Shown here in pieces: positions 35,990-43,939 of a stretch of DNA of 64,000 nt (the first letter of the stretch is position 1; the number at the start of each line of letters is the position of its first letter). The stretch is from Ralstonia sp. UBA689 (GTDB taxonomy: Bacteria; Pseudomonadota; Gammaproteobacteria; Burkholderiales; Burkholderiaceae). The notes under the pieces were generated by a model, which was not told the DNA's origin, searched no databases, and saw only the letters and a list, made by a program, of their open reading frames with translations. The stretch spans positions 372,001-436,000 of the forward strand of contig NZ_DBMV01000001.1 of assembly GCF_002298975.1 (NCBI RefSeq). The letters run 5' to 3'. Position numbers and translations under genes: made by a program.

Positions 35990-37351
35990 TCAAGCCCGCG
36001 CATAGCAGGCACTGACCACCAACCCCGTCTCCGGCGGCGTGCGGTTCTCGAGCGTCAACCGCCCGCCGCTGCGCTGCAAGATGCGATTGACGATCGACAT
36101 GCCGAGCCCCGCGCCCTTGGCCTCGCTGCGGGCCGATTCCAGCCGGTAGAACGGGCGCGTGAGCAGCACGAGCTGGTCGCTTGGTACTCCGACACCGCGG
36201 TCGGCCACGCACAGCACCACTTCGTTGTTCTGCAGCGTGGTGCTGACGGTGATCTCTGCGCGACTGGTGCCGGGCGTCTTGCCATAGCGGCGCGCGTTCT
36301 CGATGAGGTTGTCGAGAATGCGCTGCGTCTCCATGCGGTTGCAGTGTGCGACGGCCTCGGGCGCCAGCTTGAGCGTCAGATCGATGTCGCCGTGCGCTGA
36401 GTAGACGGGGGCCGTGTCGCGCACCAACTCGGTCAGGTCGACGGCTTCGAGCATCTCGCCGGTGGGGCGCGCGTAGTCGAGGAACTGGCCGATGATGGCA
36501 TCCATCTGCTCGATATCGGCCACCATCAACTCGCGCGTCTGCTCGTCGACGGGGCTCATCTCGGTTTCCAGGCGCAGGCGCGTGAGGGGCGTGCGCAGGT
36601 CGTGCGAGATGCCGGCAAGCATGACGGCGCGGTCGGCTTCAAGTTGCTTCAGGTCGCGCACCATTTGGTTGAAGCTGTGATTTGCCTGCGCCACTTCAGT
36701 ACCGCCGCCTTCGGGCAGTGACTTCGGGTCGTCACCCGCGCTGATGGCGCGCGCCGTGTCGGCCAATCGTTTGAGCGGCTGGTTCACGCGCGAGGTGATG
36801 AAGGCTGCGCCCAGTACCGACAGCACCAGTGCCGCCATCGACCACCACAGCCATTGCAGCCCAGGCACGTGTTCGAAGCGGTCTGGGCTGATGGCGACCC
36901 AGTAGTCGTCGCCTTCGATCTGGAAGCTGACCCACACACCTGGGATGTCGTTGACCGCCGTGGCGATCACCGTATCGGCACCCAGCCGGTTGCGAATTTC
37001 CTGTTGAACGAGCTGCGTCAGATAAGGATTGGTGCGCGGCTCGCGGTATTCGTCTTCCTTTTCGCGCGGGTACACCTTGATGCCTTCGTTTTGCACGAGG
37101 TCGAGCAGCAGGAAGCGGCGCCGCGCGGGATCGGAATACAGCAGCGCCGCCCGCGTGAGCTTGACCACGCTGACCACCTGCATGGCGATCTGCTGCGCGC
37201 GTGGTTCGCGCTCGAAAATGCGGAAGCTCTGGAACCACACGCCCAGCGAAATCGCGATGAGCAATGCGATCAGCATGAAGGTTCGCCAGAACAGCGAACC
37301 GAACACACTGATCAGTAGACGCCGCAGCGCGGCCGGACGCGGGATGCGCAA
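35990..37351 (-). CDS. EnvZ-type sensor histidine kinase
   Basis: A 453-residue inner-membrane kinase. First transmembrane helix about residues 22-40 (FMLIALLIAISLGVWF), a periplasmic sensor of about 130 residues, a second helix near 165-185 (WSMAALVLSVLGAAFI), a HAMP domain, the phospho-histidine box AGISHDLRTPLTRLRLE, N-box NLIENARRYG, and G-boxes DRGVGVP and KGAGLGMSIV. It lies 33 bp downstream of the OmpR-like regulator and clearly partners with it. In related Bordetella the pair is called RisAS; the signal here is unknown. Confidence 0.9.
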   Translation of the reverse strand: MRIPRPAALRRLLISVFGSLFWRTFMLIALLIAISLGVWFQSFRIFEREPRAQQIAMQVVSVVKLTRAALLYSDPARRRFLLLDLVQNEGIKVYPREKEDEYREPRTNPYLTQLVQQEIRNRLGADTVIATAVNDIPGVWVSFQIEGDDYWVAISPDRFEHVPGLQWLWWSMAALVLSVLGAAFITSRVNQPLKRLADTARAISAGDDPKSLPEGGGTEVAQANHSFNQMVRDLKQLEADRAVMLAGISHDLRTPLTRLRLETEMSPVDEQTRELMVADIEQMDAIIGQFLDYARPTGEMLEAVDLTELVRDTAPVYSAHGDIDLTLKLAPEAVAHCNRMETQRILDNLIENARRYGKTPGTSRAEITVSTTLQNNEVVLCVADRGVGVPSDQLVLLTRPFYRLESARSEAKGAGLGMSIVNRILQRSGGRLTLENRTPPETGLVVSACYARA

Positions 37352-37384
37352 GTCGGTGCGGAAGAGGAGGTTTGGCTTGACGCC

Positions 37385-38107
37385 TTACTTGGCGCCGTCG
37401 GGAATGAACACGTAGCCCAACCCCCAGACCGTCTGGATAAAACGCGGGTTGCTGGCGTCGGGTTCGATCAGCTTGCGCAGGCGCGAGATCTGCACGTCCA
37501 GGCTGCGGTCGAAGACTTCGTACTCGCGGCCGCGCGCCATTTCCATGAGCTTTTCGCGCGATAGGGGTTGGCGCGGATGGCGCGCGAACACCTTGAGTAC
37601 GGAGAATTCGCCCGTCGTAAGCGTGATCTCTTCATCGTTCTTCTTGAGCGTGCGCGTGGCCAGGTTGAGCACGAAATCGCCAAAAGCGAAGGTTTCTGGC
37701 GTTTCCGACGGCGCGCCGGGAATCTCGGCCGGGCCGCGGCGGCGCAGCACCGCGTGGATGCGCGCGATCAGTTCGCGCGGGTTGAAAGGCTTGGGCAGGT
37801 AGTCGTCGGCGCCCATTTCGAGGCCGACAATGCGATCGACGTCTTCTCCCTTGGCGGTGAGCATGATGATGGGCGTCTGATCGTTCGCGCCGCGCAGGCG
37901 GCGGCAGATCGACAAGCCGTCTTCCCCCGGCATCATCAGGTCGAGCACGAGCAGGTCGAAGCGCTCGCGCAGCCAGAGTTTGTTCATGGCGGTGGCGTTT
38001 TCCGCCACCAGCACGGTGAAGCCCTGTTCCCCGAGGTAGCGGCGCAGCAGATCGCGCAGGCGGGGATCGTCGTCGACGACAAGAATCTTTTGACCGGAAT
38101 TTTCCAT
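37385..38107 (-). CDS. ompR: OmpR-type response regulator
   Basis: A 240-residue regulator. The receiver has acidic residues VVDDDP, phospho-acceptor Asp56 in LLVLDLMMPGEDG and conserved Lys in GADDYLPKPFNPREL. A winged-helix DNA-binding domain follows (SLDVQISRLRKLIEPD, then IQTVWGLGYVFIP). It closely resembles the OmpR/RisA branch. First gene of the two-gene operon with the sensor kinase. Confidence 0.92.
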   Translation of the reverse strand: MENSGQKILVVDDDPRLRDLLRRYLGEQGFTVLVAENATAMNKLWLRERFDLLVLDLMMPGEDGLSICRRLRGANDQTPIIMLTAKGEDVDRIVGLEMGADDYLPKPFNPRELIARIHAVLRRRGPAEIPGAPSETPETFAFGDFVLNLATRTLKKNDEEITLTTGEFSVLKVFARHPRQPLSREKLMEMARGREYEVFDRSLDVQISRLRKLIEPDASNPRFIQTVWGLGYVFIPDGAK

Positions 38108-38170
38108 GGCGCTAATGGTAACGGCAAAAACACGGGCTCGATGCGCAACAAAAGCCTAATTGAAACAGAC

Positions 38171-38186
38171 GGTTACATTATTTACC
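38171..38186. promoter_or_regulatory. Possible OmpR-type box before ompR
   Basis: GGTTACATTATTTACC lies 64 bp upstream of the ompR start and resembles OmpR half-sites (GTTACA followed by a TTAC half at about ten bases). An inverted GGTAAC occurs at about 38117-38122. Autoregulation is possible but the call rests on similarity alone. Confidence 0.3.
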
Positions 38187-38221
38187 GAGGCGCGCGAACA
38201 GTCTGTGGGACGCGCGGCTAC

Positions 38222-38265
38222 ACTGCCTTGGCAGTTCCGCGAGTCGGGTCAACTATTGTCGACCC
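38222..38265. promoter_or_regulatory. Two palindromes upstream of the secreted-protein gene
   Basis: ACTGCC-TT-GGCAGT (38222-38235) is perfect. GGGTCAAC-TATT-GTCGACCC (38246-38265) has one mismatch. They lie between ompR and the small secreted-protein gene and may be operator sites for either direction. No cognate regulator is apparent. Confidence 0.45.
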
Positions 38266-38287
38266 CCGCGAAGGGGACTGGCGTGCA

Positions 38288-38761
38288 ATGCGGTTGCCTG
38301 TTATCGATTGTCGCGCAATGATGCATGGCGCATCGGTTTCCAGCAACATGGACGTGGCTTCTCTCTCTCTTTTGACGGATCGATCGGTAAGTTTCCGGCA
38401 GCGGTTGGCGCTGACGGTGTGTGCTGCCGCCCTTTTTCTGGTGCACCTTTCGGCGCAGGCGCGCGGGCCGCACAACGCCCCGCCTGGCGCATTCGGTGGC
38501 AACGGTGGCGGGTTCAGCCGATTCAGCGGCGGTGGTTTCTTCGAGGCCGCGGCACCGCACAAGGGCGGGAATCAGGGCCAGGCGCGCGGCAACGAAGGCG
38601 ATGAACGCCGCCGCCGCGCCGCCGCCATGGAGAAGCGCCGGGCCGAGAACGAAGGCCGGTCGTCGCCACCCCCGCAGCGCAAGCTGTCACCCGAGGAACG
38701 CAAGCAGTTGCGTCAGAACATCTATGACGTCACGCGGGACATCTACCACCGTGGCGGCTAG
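38288..38761 (+). CDS. Small secreted glycine-rich, basic protein
   Basis: About 157 residues. A hydrophobic export segment (LALTVCAAALFLVHLSAQA) is followed by a glycine/phenylalanine-rich region (GAFGGNGGGFSRFSGGGFF) and a basic, proline-containing tail with RRRRAAAMEKRRAE and SPEERKQLRQNIYDVTRDIY. The start is uncertain: ATGs at 38288, 38318 and 38348 are in frame; 38288 has AAGGGG about eleven bases upstream. No family recognised. It precedes the DUF1800/DUF1501 genes. Confidence 0.55.
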   Translation: MRLPVIDCRAMMHGASVSSNMDVASLSLLTDRSVSFRQRLALTVCAAALFLVHLSAQARGPHNAPPGAFGGNGGGFSRFSGGGFFEAAAPHKGGNQGQARGNEGDERRRRAAAMEKRRAENEGRSSPPPQRKLSPEERKQLRQNIYDVTRDIYHRGG

Positions 38762-38840
38762 GTAGGGGCCGAGGAACGGCGCGCAGTCGCTGCCCCGGCA
38801 AAGCTCCGCAGGGGCAGTAGGGTCGACTCGGGGGACCGAC

Positions 38841-40460
38841 GTGCGAGTACGTGGCACCATCATTTTCTTGGCGCTGGCAGCCGCCGGCGTGCTTTCACTT
38901 CAACCCACGCAGGCGGCGACGCAGGACAAGCCGCATCGCCACAGTACGCGAGCCTTGGCGCCTGCTGCCGACGAGCAGCGCCTGGACCGCGACGACGCGC
39001 GCTATTTCCTCACCCGCATCGGCTTCTCGCCCTCCGAGAGCGAACTCGATGCCTATGCCGGGCTGACGCACCGCGAGGCCGTCGACCGCGTGCTGGCCCA
39101 GACGGGCAACGTTGCCACTCAGCCGCCACCGGCCTGGGTGAACGAGCCGATCATCCCCTACAACAAGCTGCCCGACGAAGACGCCCGCAAGGCCGCTCGC
39201 CAGAAGAATGGCGCGCATGAATTGGAACTGCGCGCCTGGTGGATGGGCGAGATGATCAAGACGCCGTCGCCGCTCACCGAGCGTATGACGCTGTTCTGGC
39301 ACAACCACTTTGTCTCCAGCTCGCAGAAGGTGCCGTTCGCGCAGTTGATGTATCGGCAGAACGTGCTGCTGCGGCAGAACGCCGTAGGCAACTTCGGCAC
39401 CATGCTGCACGCCATCGGCAAAGACCCGGCGATGCTGATCTACCTCGACGGTGCCGAAAGCCGTAAGGGCAAGCCCAACGAGAACTTCGCGCGCGAGGTG
39501 ATGGAGCTCTTCACGCTGGGCGAGGGCCATTACACCGAGCAGGACATCAAGGAAGCCGCGCGTGCCTACACCGGCTGGAGCATCGATCGCGAGCACGACT
39601 TTGCTTACATCTGGCGCCCGCAAATTCACGATACGGGCGTAAAAACCGTATTCGGCCAGAGCGGGGATTACGACGGCGACCAGATGCTCGACATCCTGCT
39701 CTCATGCTCCGAGACGGCCACCTTCATCGTGACCAAGCTGTGGCGCGAGTTCGTTTCGCCTGACCCGGATGTGGTGCAGGTGCAGCGCGTGGCCGATGCC
39801 TTCCGCTCCAGCGGCTACGACATCAAGGTCGCGCTGCGCGAACTGTTCATGACGCCCACGTTCTGGGCACCGCAGACGCGCGCGACGCTGGTGAAATCGC
39901 CCGTGGAGATGATCGTCGGCACGCTCAAGGAATTCAACGTGCAGTATTCCGATCCGACGCCGTTTGCGATCAAGTCTGCACAGCTCGGGCAGAACCTGCT
40001 GGCGCCGCCCAACGTGAAGGGCTGGCCGGGCGGTGATGCGTGGATTAACTCGACCACATTGCTGGGGCGCAAGCAGTTTCTCGATCAGCTATTCCGTTCG
40101 ACAGAGATGAAGCCGCCGGCACAGCAGGCTCAGCAGCAGAAGCCCGGCGTGATGATGGCCGCCATGCGCGAAGACCTGAAGCAGGGTGGCACGGTGCAGG
40201 GCCTGGGCCAAGCGCTCAAGGGCATGGGCCAGGAAGGCCGCTTCAAGCTGGCGCAGGCGCAGACAATGGTGTCGTTCAACTCGGCCAAGTGGCTCGCGCA
40301 ATTCGGGGCGGAGGCGGATGACCCGCCGCAACTCGGGCCGCGCATCTCGATCCAGCGCGCCGTGCTGCCGATCGAGCCGACAGCGCCCATTCCCGTCAAG
40401 CTGGCCGGTACGGCGTACCTGCGCACGCTGATGATGGACCCGGCTTATCAACTGAAGTAA
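38841..40460 (+). CDS. DUF1800 domain protein, exported
   Basis: A 539-residue protein with an N-terminal signal peptide (TIIFLALAAAGVLSLQPTQA). The DUF1800 signature is seen in ARYFLTRIGFSPSESELD, TLFWHNHFVSS, and NENFAREVMELFTLGEG followed by EAARAYTGW. Start is GTG at 38841 with GGGGA upstream. Family members are regularly encoded next to DUF1501 proteins, as here, and their function is not established. Convincing catalytic residues cannot be named. Confidence 0.88.
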   Translation: MRVRGTIIFLALAAAGVLSLQPTQAATQDKPHRHSTRALAPAADEQRLDRDDARYFLTRIGFSPSESELDAYAGLTHREAVDRVLAQTGNVATQPPPAWVNEPIIPYNKLPDEDARKAARQKNGAHELELRAWWMGEMIKTPSPLTERMTLFWHNHFVSSSQKVPFAQLMYRQNVLLRQNAVGNFGTMLHAIGKDPAMLIYLDGAESRKGKPNENFAREVMELFTLGEGHYTEQDIKEAARAYTGWSIDREHDFAYIWRPQIHDTGVKTVFGQSGDYDGDQMLDILLSCSETATFIVTKLWREFVSPDPDVVQVQRVADAFRSSGYDIKVALRELFMTPTFWAPQTRATLVKSPVEMIVGTLKEFNVQYSDPTPFAIKSAQLGQNLLAPPNVKGWPGGDAWINSTTLLGRKQFLDQLFRSTEMKPPAQQAQQQKPGVMMAAMREDLKQGGTVQGLGQALKGMGQEGRFKLAQAQTMVSFNSAKWLAQFGAEADDPPQLGPRISIQRAVLPIEPTAPIPVKLAGTAYLRTLMMDPAYQLK

Positions 40461-40485
40461 CGCCACCTCTGCTGGAGCACACATC

Positions 40486-41679
40486 ATGGAACGTCGTGAT
40501 TTTCTCAAGGCAGGCGCCATGCTCGGCATGGGTGGCGCCGCATCGGGGCTCCCGGGCATCGTCTTTGCGCAAGGACAGGACAAACGCAAGGGCTACGGCA
40601 ACCTGCTTATCCTCATCGAACTGAAGGGTGGCAACGACGGCTTGAATACCGTCGTGCCGTACACCAGCGCACAGTACTACGCGCTGCGCCCGCGCATTGC
40701 CATCAAGCGTGAGCAGGTGCTGCAACTGGATGACCGCTACGGCTTGCATCCGTCTTTGCAGGCGATGATGCCGCTGTGGCAGGCGGGCGAGCTGTCGGTG
40801 GTGCAGGGGCTGTCGTATCCGCAGCCGAACCTGTCGCACTTCCGCTCGATCGAGATCTGGGATACGGCGTCGCGCTCCGACCAGTATCTGCGCGAGGGCT
40901 GGCTGACCCGCACGTTTGCAGCGCGTCCGGTGCCGGCATCGTTTGGGGCCGACGGCGTGATCATCGGTACGGCAGACCTCGGTCCGCTGGACGGTGGCGC
41001 GCGCGCGGTGGCGCTGGCCAACCCCGACGCCTTCCTCAACGAGGCCAAGCTGGCCATGCCGTCTCACGCGCTCGGCAATGCCACGCTGGAGCATGTGCTC
41101 AAGGTCGAGGCGGACATCGTCAAGGCCGCTGATGGGCTGCGTCCGAAGGCGGGCAAGTTCGCATTCCAGACGCGCTTTCCGGACGGCGGCTTCGGCAATT
41201 CGATCAAGGCCGCGATGCAAGTGGTGGCCGCGCCCGGTCACGGCGGCGCAGATGTGGCCGTGGTGTGCCTGTCGCTGGGCAGTTTCGATACGCACACCAA
41301 CCAGCAGGGCACGCAGGCGAATCTGCTGCGTCAACTGGGCGAGGGCATTGCGTCGCTGAAGCGCGCGCTCACGGAATTGGGCCGCTGGAACGACACGCTG
41401 ATCGTCACGTACTCCGAATTTGGCCGCCGCCCGCGCGAGAACCTGAACAATGGTACGGACCACGGCACAGCCTCCGCGCATTTCGTGGCGGGCGGCCGTG
41501 TAAAGGGCGGGCTGGCCGGCCAGGGGCCGGTGCTGGAACGCCTGGATGGCGGCGGCAATCTCGACCCGTCGGTCGATTTCCGATCGCTCTACGCGGCGGT
41601 GCTTGAGCGCTGGTGGGGAATGGATTCGCAGGCGGTGCTTGCCGGTCGGTTTGCACCGCTGGACCTTATCAAGACCTGA
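40486..41679 (+). CDS. DUF1501 domain protein, Tat-exported
   Basis: A 397-residue protein beginning with a twin-arginine signal, MERRDFLKAGAMLGMGGAA, so it is probably exported folded, perhaps with a metal. The DUF1501 fold resembles alkaline phosphatase/sulfatase superfamily enzymes: LLILIELKGGNDGLNTVVPY near the start, FDTHTNQQGTQANLLRQLG and TYSEFGRRPREN...GTDHGTA carry the expected metal-ligand D, H and E residues. It starts 25 bp after the DUF1800 gene, its usual partner. The substrate is unknown. Confidence 0.88.
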   Translation: MERRDFLKAGAMLGMGGAASGLPGIVFAQGQDKRKGYGNLLILIELKGGNDGLNTVVPYTSAQYYALRPRIAIKREQVLQLDDRYGLHPSLQAMMPLWQAGELSVVQGLSYPQPNLSHFRSIEIWDTASRSDQYLREGWLTRTFAARPVPASFGADGVIIGTADLGPLDGGARAVALANPDAFLNEAKLAMPSHALGNATLEHVLKVEADIVKAADGLRPKAGKFAFQTRFPDGGFGNSIKAAMQVVAAPGHGGADVAVVCLSLGSFDTHTNQQGTQANLLRQLGEGIASLKRALTELGRWNDTLIVTYSEFGRRPRENLNNGTDHGTASAHFVAGGRVKGGLAGQGPVLERLDGGGNLDPSVDFRSLYAAVLERWWGMDSQAVLAGRFAPLDLIKT

Positions 41680-42511
41680 TCTGTACGATTTGCGTTCGCC
41701 ACGCAAGCCACAGCTTGCGCAGCGGCGTGAGGTCGGTGCGCTGCGTGAGCACCTGGAAGCCGTCGGCCTCCACTTCGTCGAGCAGGCGCATGGCCAACAC
41801 GCCGCGGATCAGCGTCGGGCGCTGGGCGCGGCGGTCTTCGGCGGGCAGGGCGGCCAGCGCTTCTTTGTATGTCGCGCGGGCGCGCTCGGCCTGGAAAGCC
41901 ATCAGCGGTTTGAAGCCTTCGGCATAGCGGCGGTTGAACAGGTCAGCGGCCGGCACGTTGAAGCGCTGCAGTTCATCCACGGGGATGTAGACGCGGTTGT
42001 GGCGCACGTCTTCGCCCAGGTTGCGGACGAAGTGGACGAGCTGTTCAGCCAGCGATAGCTGGCGGGCGAACTCCAGCGTGCGGGCATGCGTGTGTCCGGC
42101 AATGCGGGCAGCTAGACGGCCTGCCACGCCCGCCACCTGATCGCCGTGGCGGCGCAGGTTGGGCCAATCCAGATAGCGGTTCTGCATGGCGTCGGCTTCG
42201 ACGCCGGCCAGCAATTCACCCAAGTGCACAGCGCCGATGTCGTAGGCTGCCAGATGCGGCTGCAGCGCCTTGGTGGCGGGATGGTCGGGGCGCCCCTCGA
42301 ACAGTCGCGCCAGTTCCTGGCGCCACCATTGCAGCTTTGATTGCACAACCGTCGGGTCGGTCGCGTCGCGCACGGCGTCTTCCAGCTCGCGGCGTACGGC
42401 TTCCAGCGCGATGGTCGCGCGACGGCGCTCGGGCGCCAGAAACAATACGCTGTAGTACAGGTCGCTGCCGGGCGGAGCGGCCTTGTCGGCGCAGTAGTCG
42501 TCGAGGGTCAC
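41669..42511 (-). CDS. Squalene/phytoene-synthase-family protein (HpnD-like)
   Basis: A 280-residue all-helical protein of the squalene/phytoene synthase family. The start (YCADKAAPPGSDLYYSVLFL) and second motif (LGEDVRHNRVYIPVDEL near residue 170) align with presqualene diphosphate synthase HpnD. The first aspartate-rich motif, normally DDxxDE, reads E44-D45-A-V-R48-D49, so magnesium-diphosphate binding may be altered. No other hopanoid genes are present in the window. It overlaps the end of the DUF1501 gene by 11 bp on the opposite strand. Whether it is catalytic is open. Confidence 0.75.
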   Translation of the reverse strand: MTLDDYCADKAAPPGSDLYYSVLFLAPERRRATIALEAVRRELEDAVRDATDPTVVQSKLQWWRQELARLFEGRPDHPATKALQPHLAAYDIGAVHLGELLAGVEADAMQNRYLDWPNLRRHGDQVAGVAGRLAARIAGHTHARTLEFARQLSLAEQLVHFVRNLGEDVRHNRVYIPVDELQRFNVPAADLFNRRYAEGFKPLMAFQAERARATYKEALAALPAEDRRAQRPTLIRGVLAMRLLDEVEADGFQVLTQRTDLTPLRKLWLAWRTQIVQIRS

Positions 42512-42626
42512 GGGAAGGCCGTCGGGATGCGGATTGAAACGGGGCGGCCATTCTACATGGCGTTGCGGTGCAGCATGCCGTTACAGGGCGCTCGGCCAGA
42601 AAAGTCAATCAGATACGACCGCGTCG

Positions 42627-42669
42627 TTGACCCTGCGCATTGCCGTGGGTATATTACTGACCGGTCAGT
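42627..42669 (+). promoter_or_regulatory. RND-pump promoter overlapped by a perfect palindrome
   Basis: TTGACC (42627-42632) and TATATT (42650-42655) are spaced 17 bases, a near-consensus promoter. The 14-bp palindrome ACTGACCGGTCAGT follows at once (42656-42669) over the predicted transcription start. This is a typical TetR/AcrR-type operator position; no tetR-like gene is adjacent, so the repressor must be elsewhere. Confidence 0.7.
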
Positions 42670-42688
42670 TATTTACTGAGAGCGTGTC

Positions 42689-43897
42689 ATGCCTGCGATG
42701 TGCCTGTCGTACCTGCATTCCGACTCCCCCGGTTCCTCCGACACGCGTTTCCTGTCGCGCAGGCGCTCCTTCTCCATGACGGCATCGGTGCTCCTGCTGA
42801 GCGGCGCCGTCCTCCTGACCGGTTGCAGCAAGGAGCAACCCAAAGCCCCCGAAGTGCGCCCTGTGCGCATCATGACGGTAACGAGCGAGCAGGCTGCCGG
42901 CACCGTCGAATTCTCCGGCGATGTACGCCCGCGCATCGAATCGCGTCTGGGCTTCCGCGTGCCGGGCAAGATCATCGCGCGGTTGGTAGATGTGGGGGCG
43001 ACGGTCAAAAAGGGCCAGGTGCTCGCGCGACTGGACCCGACTGACTTGGCGCTCGCGCAGCAGTCGGCCCAAGCCCAGTTGTCGGCGGCCAAGACCGACC
43101 GCGATCTGGCTGCCGCCGATCTCAAACGTTTTTCCGAACTCTTTGCCAAGGGCTTCATCAGCGCGGCGGAGCAGCAGCGCCATCAGGCCAACTATGACGC
43201 TGCCCAGGCCCGTTACGAGCAAGCGACTGCTGGCTATCGCAACCAAGCCAATCAGGCCGCCTACGCCACGCTCGAAGCCGATGCGGATGGCGTGGTGACG
43301 GGTGTCGATGCGGAAGTCGGGCAGGTGGTGTCCGCAGGTCAGCCGGTCGTGCGCGTGGCACAGACGGCCGAGAAGGAAGTCGTGATCGGCATTCCCGAAG
43401 ATCAGGTGGACGCACTGCGCAAATCGCCTGAGGTAAGCGTCAAGCTGTGGGCCGATCAGTCGCGCAGCATTCCGGGCAAGGTACGCGAGATTGCGCCGGC
43501 AGCGGACCCGCTCACGCGCACGTATACCGTGAAGCTATCCATCCCCAACCCGCCGCCCGATCTGAGGCTCGGCATGACGGCGGTGGCGACTTTCTTGCGC
43601 CCAGGCGGCGGTGCGGACAGCGGTGGCATGGGCGTTCGCGTGCCACTGACTGCGCTGCTGCAGGAGCAAGGCAAGAACGTGGTGTGGCTGTATGACGCCG
43701 GCTCGCAGACGGTCAAGCCGGTGCCGGTGACGGTGGGCGAGCCGCGCGGCGACGTGCTCCTGGTCACCAGCGGGCTCCAGCCGGGCCAAGCCATCGTCAC
43801 GGCCGGTGTGCATCTGCTCAAGGCTGGTCAGAAGGTGATGCCGATGGCCCCGGCGGATCAACCGTCGGCGCAATCCGCCATCACACCACGCCGGTAA
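42689..43897 (+). CDS. RND efflux periplasmic adaptor lipoprotein
   Basis: A 402-residue membrane-fusion protein linking an inner-membrane RND pump to an outer-membrane channel. A hydrophobic segment ends in the lipobox LLTGC with Cys46. Then come the lipoyl halves (GFRVPGKIIARLVDVGATVK...GQVLARLDPTD and ADADGVVTGVDAEVGQVV), a helical hairpin around residues 110-190, and the beta-barrel domain (IPEDQVDALRKSPEVSVKLW). The ATG at 42689 has GAGAG upstream; an ATG at 42776 is an alternative. It is followed 42 bp later by the permease. No outer-membrane factor is encoded here. Confidence 0.9.
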   Translation: MPAMCLSYLHSDSPGSSDTRFLSRRRSFSMTASVLLLSGAVLLTGCSKEQPKAPEVRPVRIMTVTSEQAAGTVEFSGDVRPRIESRLGFRVPGKIIARLVDVGATVKKGQVLARLDPTDLALAQQSAQAQLSAAKTDRDLAAADLKRFSELFAKGFISAAEQQRHQANYDAAQARYEQATAGYRNQANQAAYATLEADADGVVTGVDAEVGQVVSAGQPVVRVAQTAEKEVVIGIPEDQVDALRKSPEVSVKLWADQSRSIPGKVREIAPAADPLTRTYTVKLSIPNPPPDLRLGMTAVATFLRPGGGADSGGMGVRVPLTALLQEQGKNVVWLYDAGSQTVKPVPVTVGEPRGDVLLVTSGLQPGQAIVTAGVHLLKAGQKVMPMAPADQPSAQSAITPRR

Positions 43898-43939
43898 GCC
43901 ACACCCGGCCCCCGCCCCAACACGCCAACCTTCGCGCGT

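Noticed and set aside
35886..36212. 108-codon minus-strand frame overlapping the sensor kinase end
   Set aside because: It is a shadow frame within the kinase gene and the gap after it, with no start signal or known domain.
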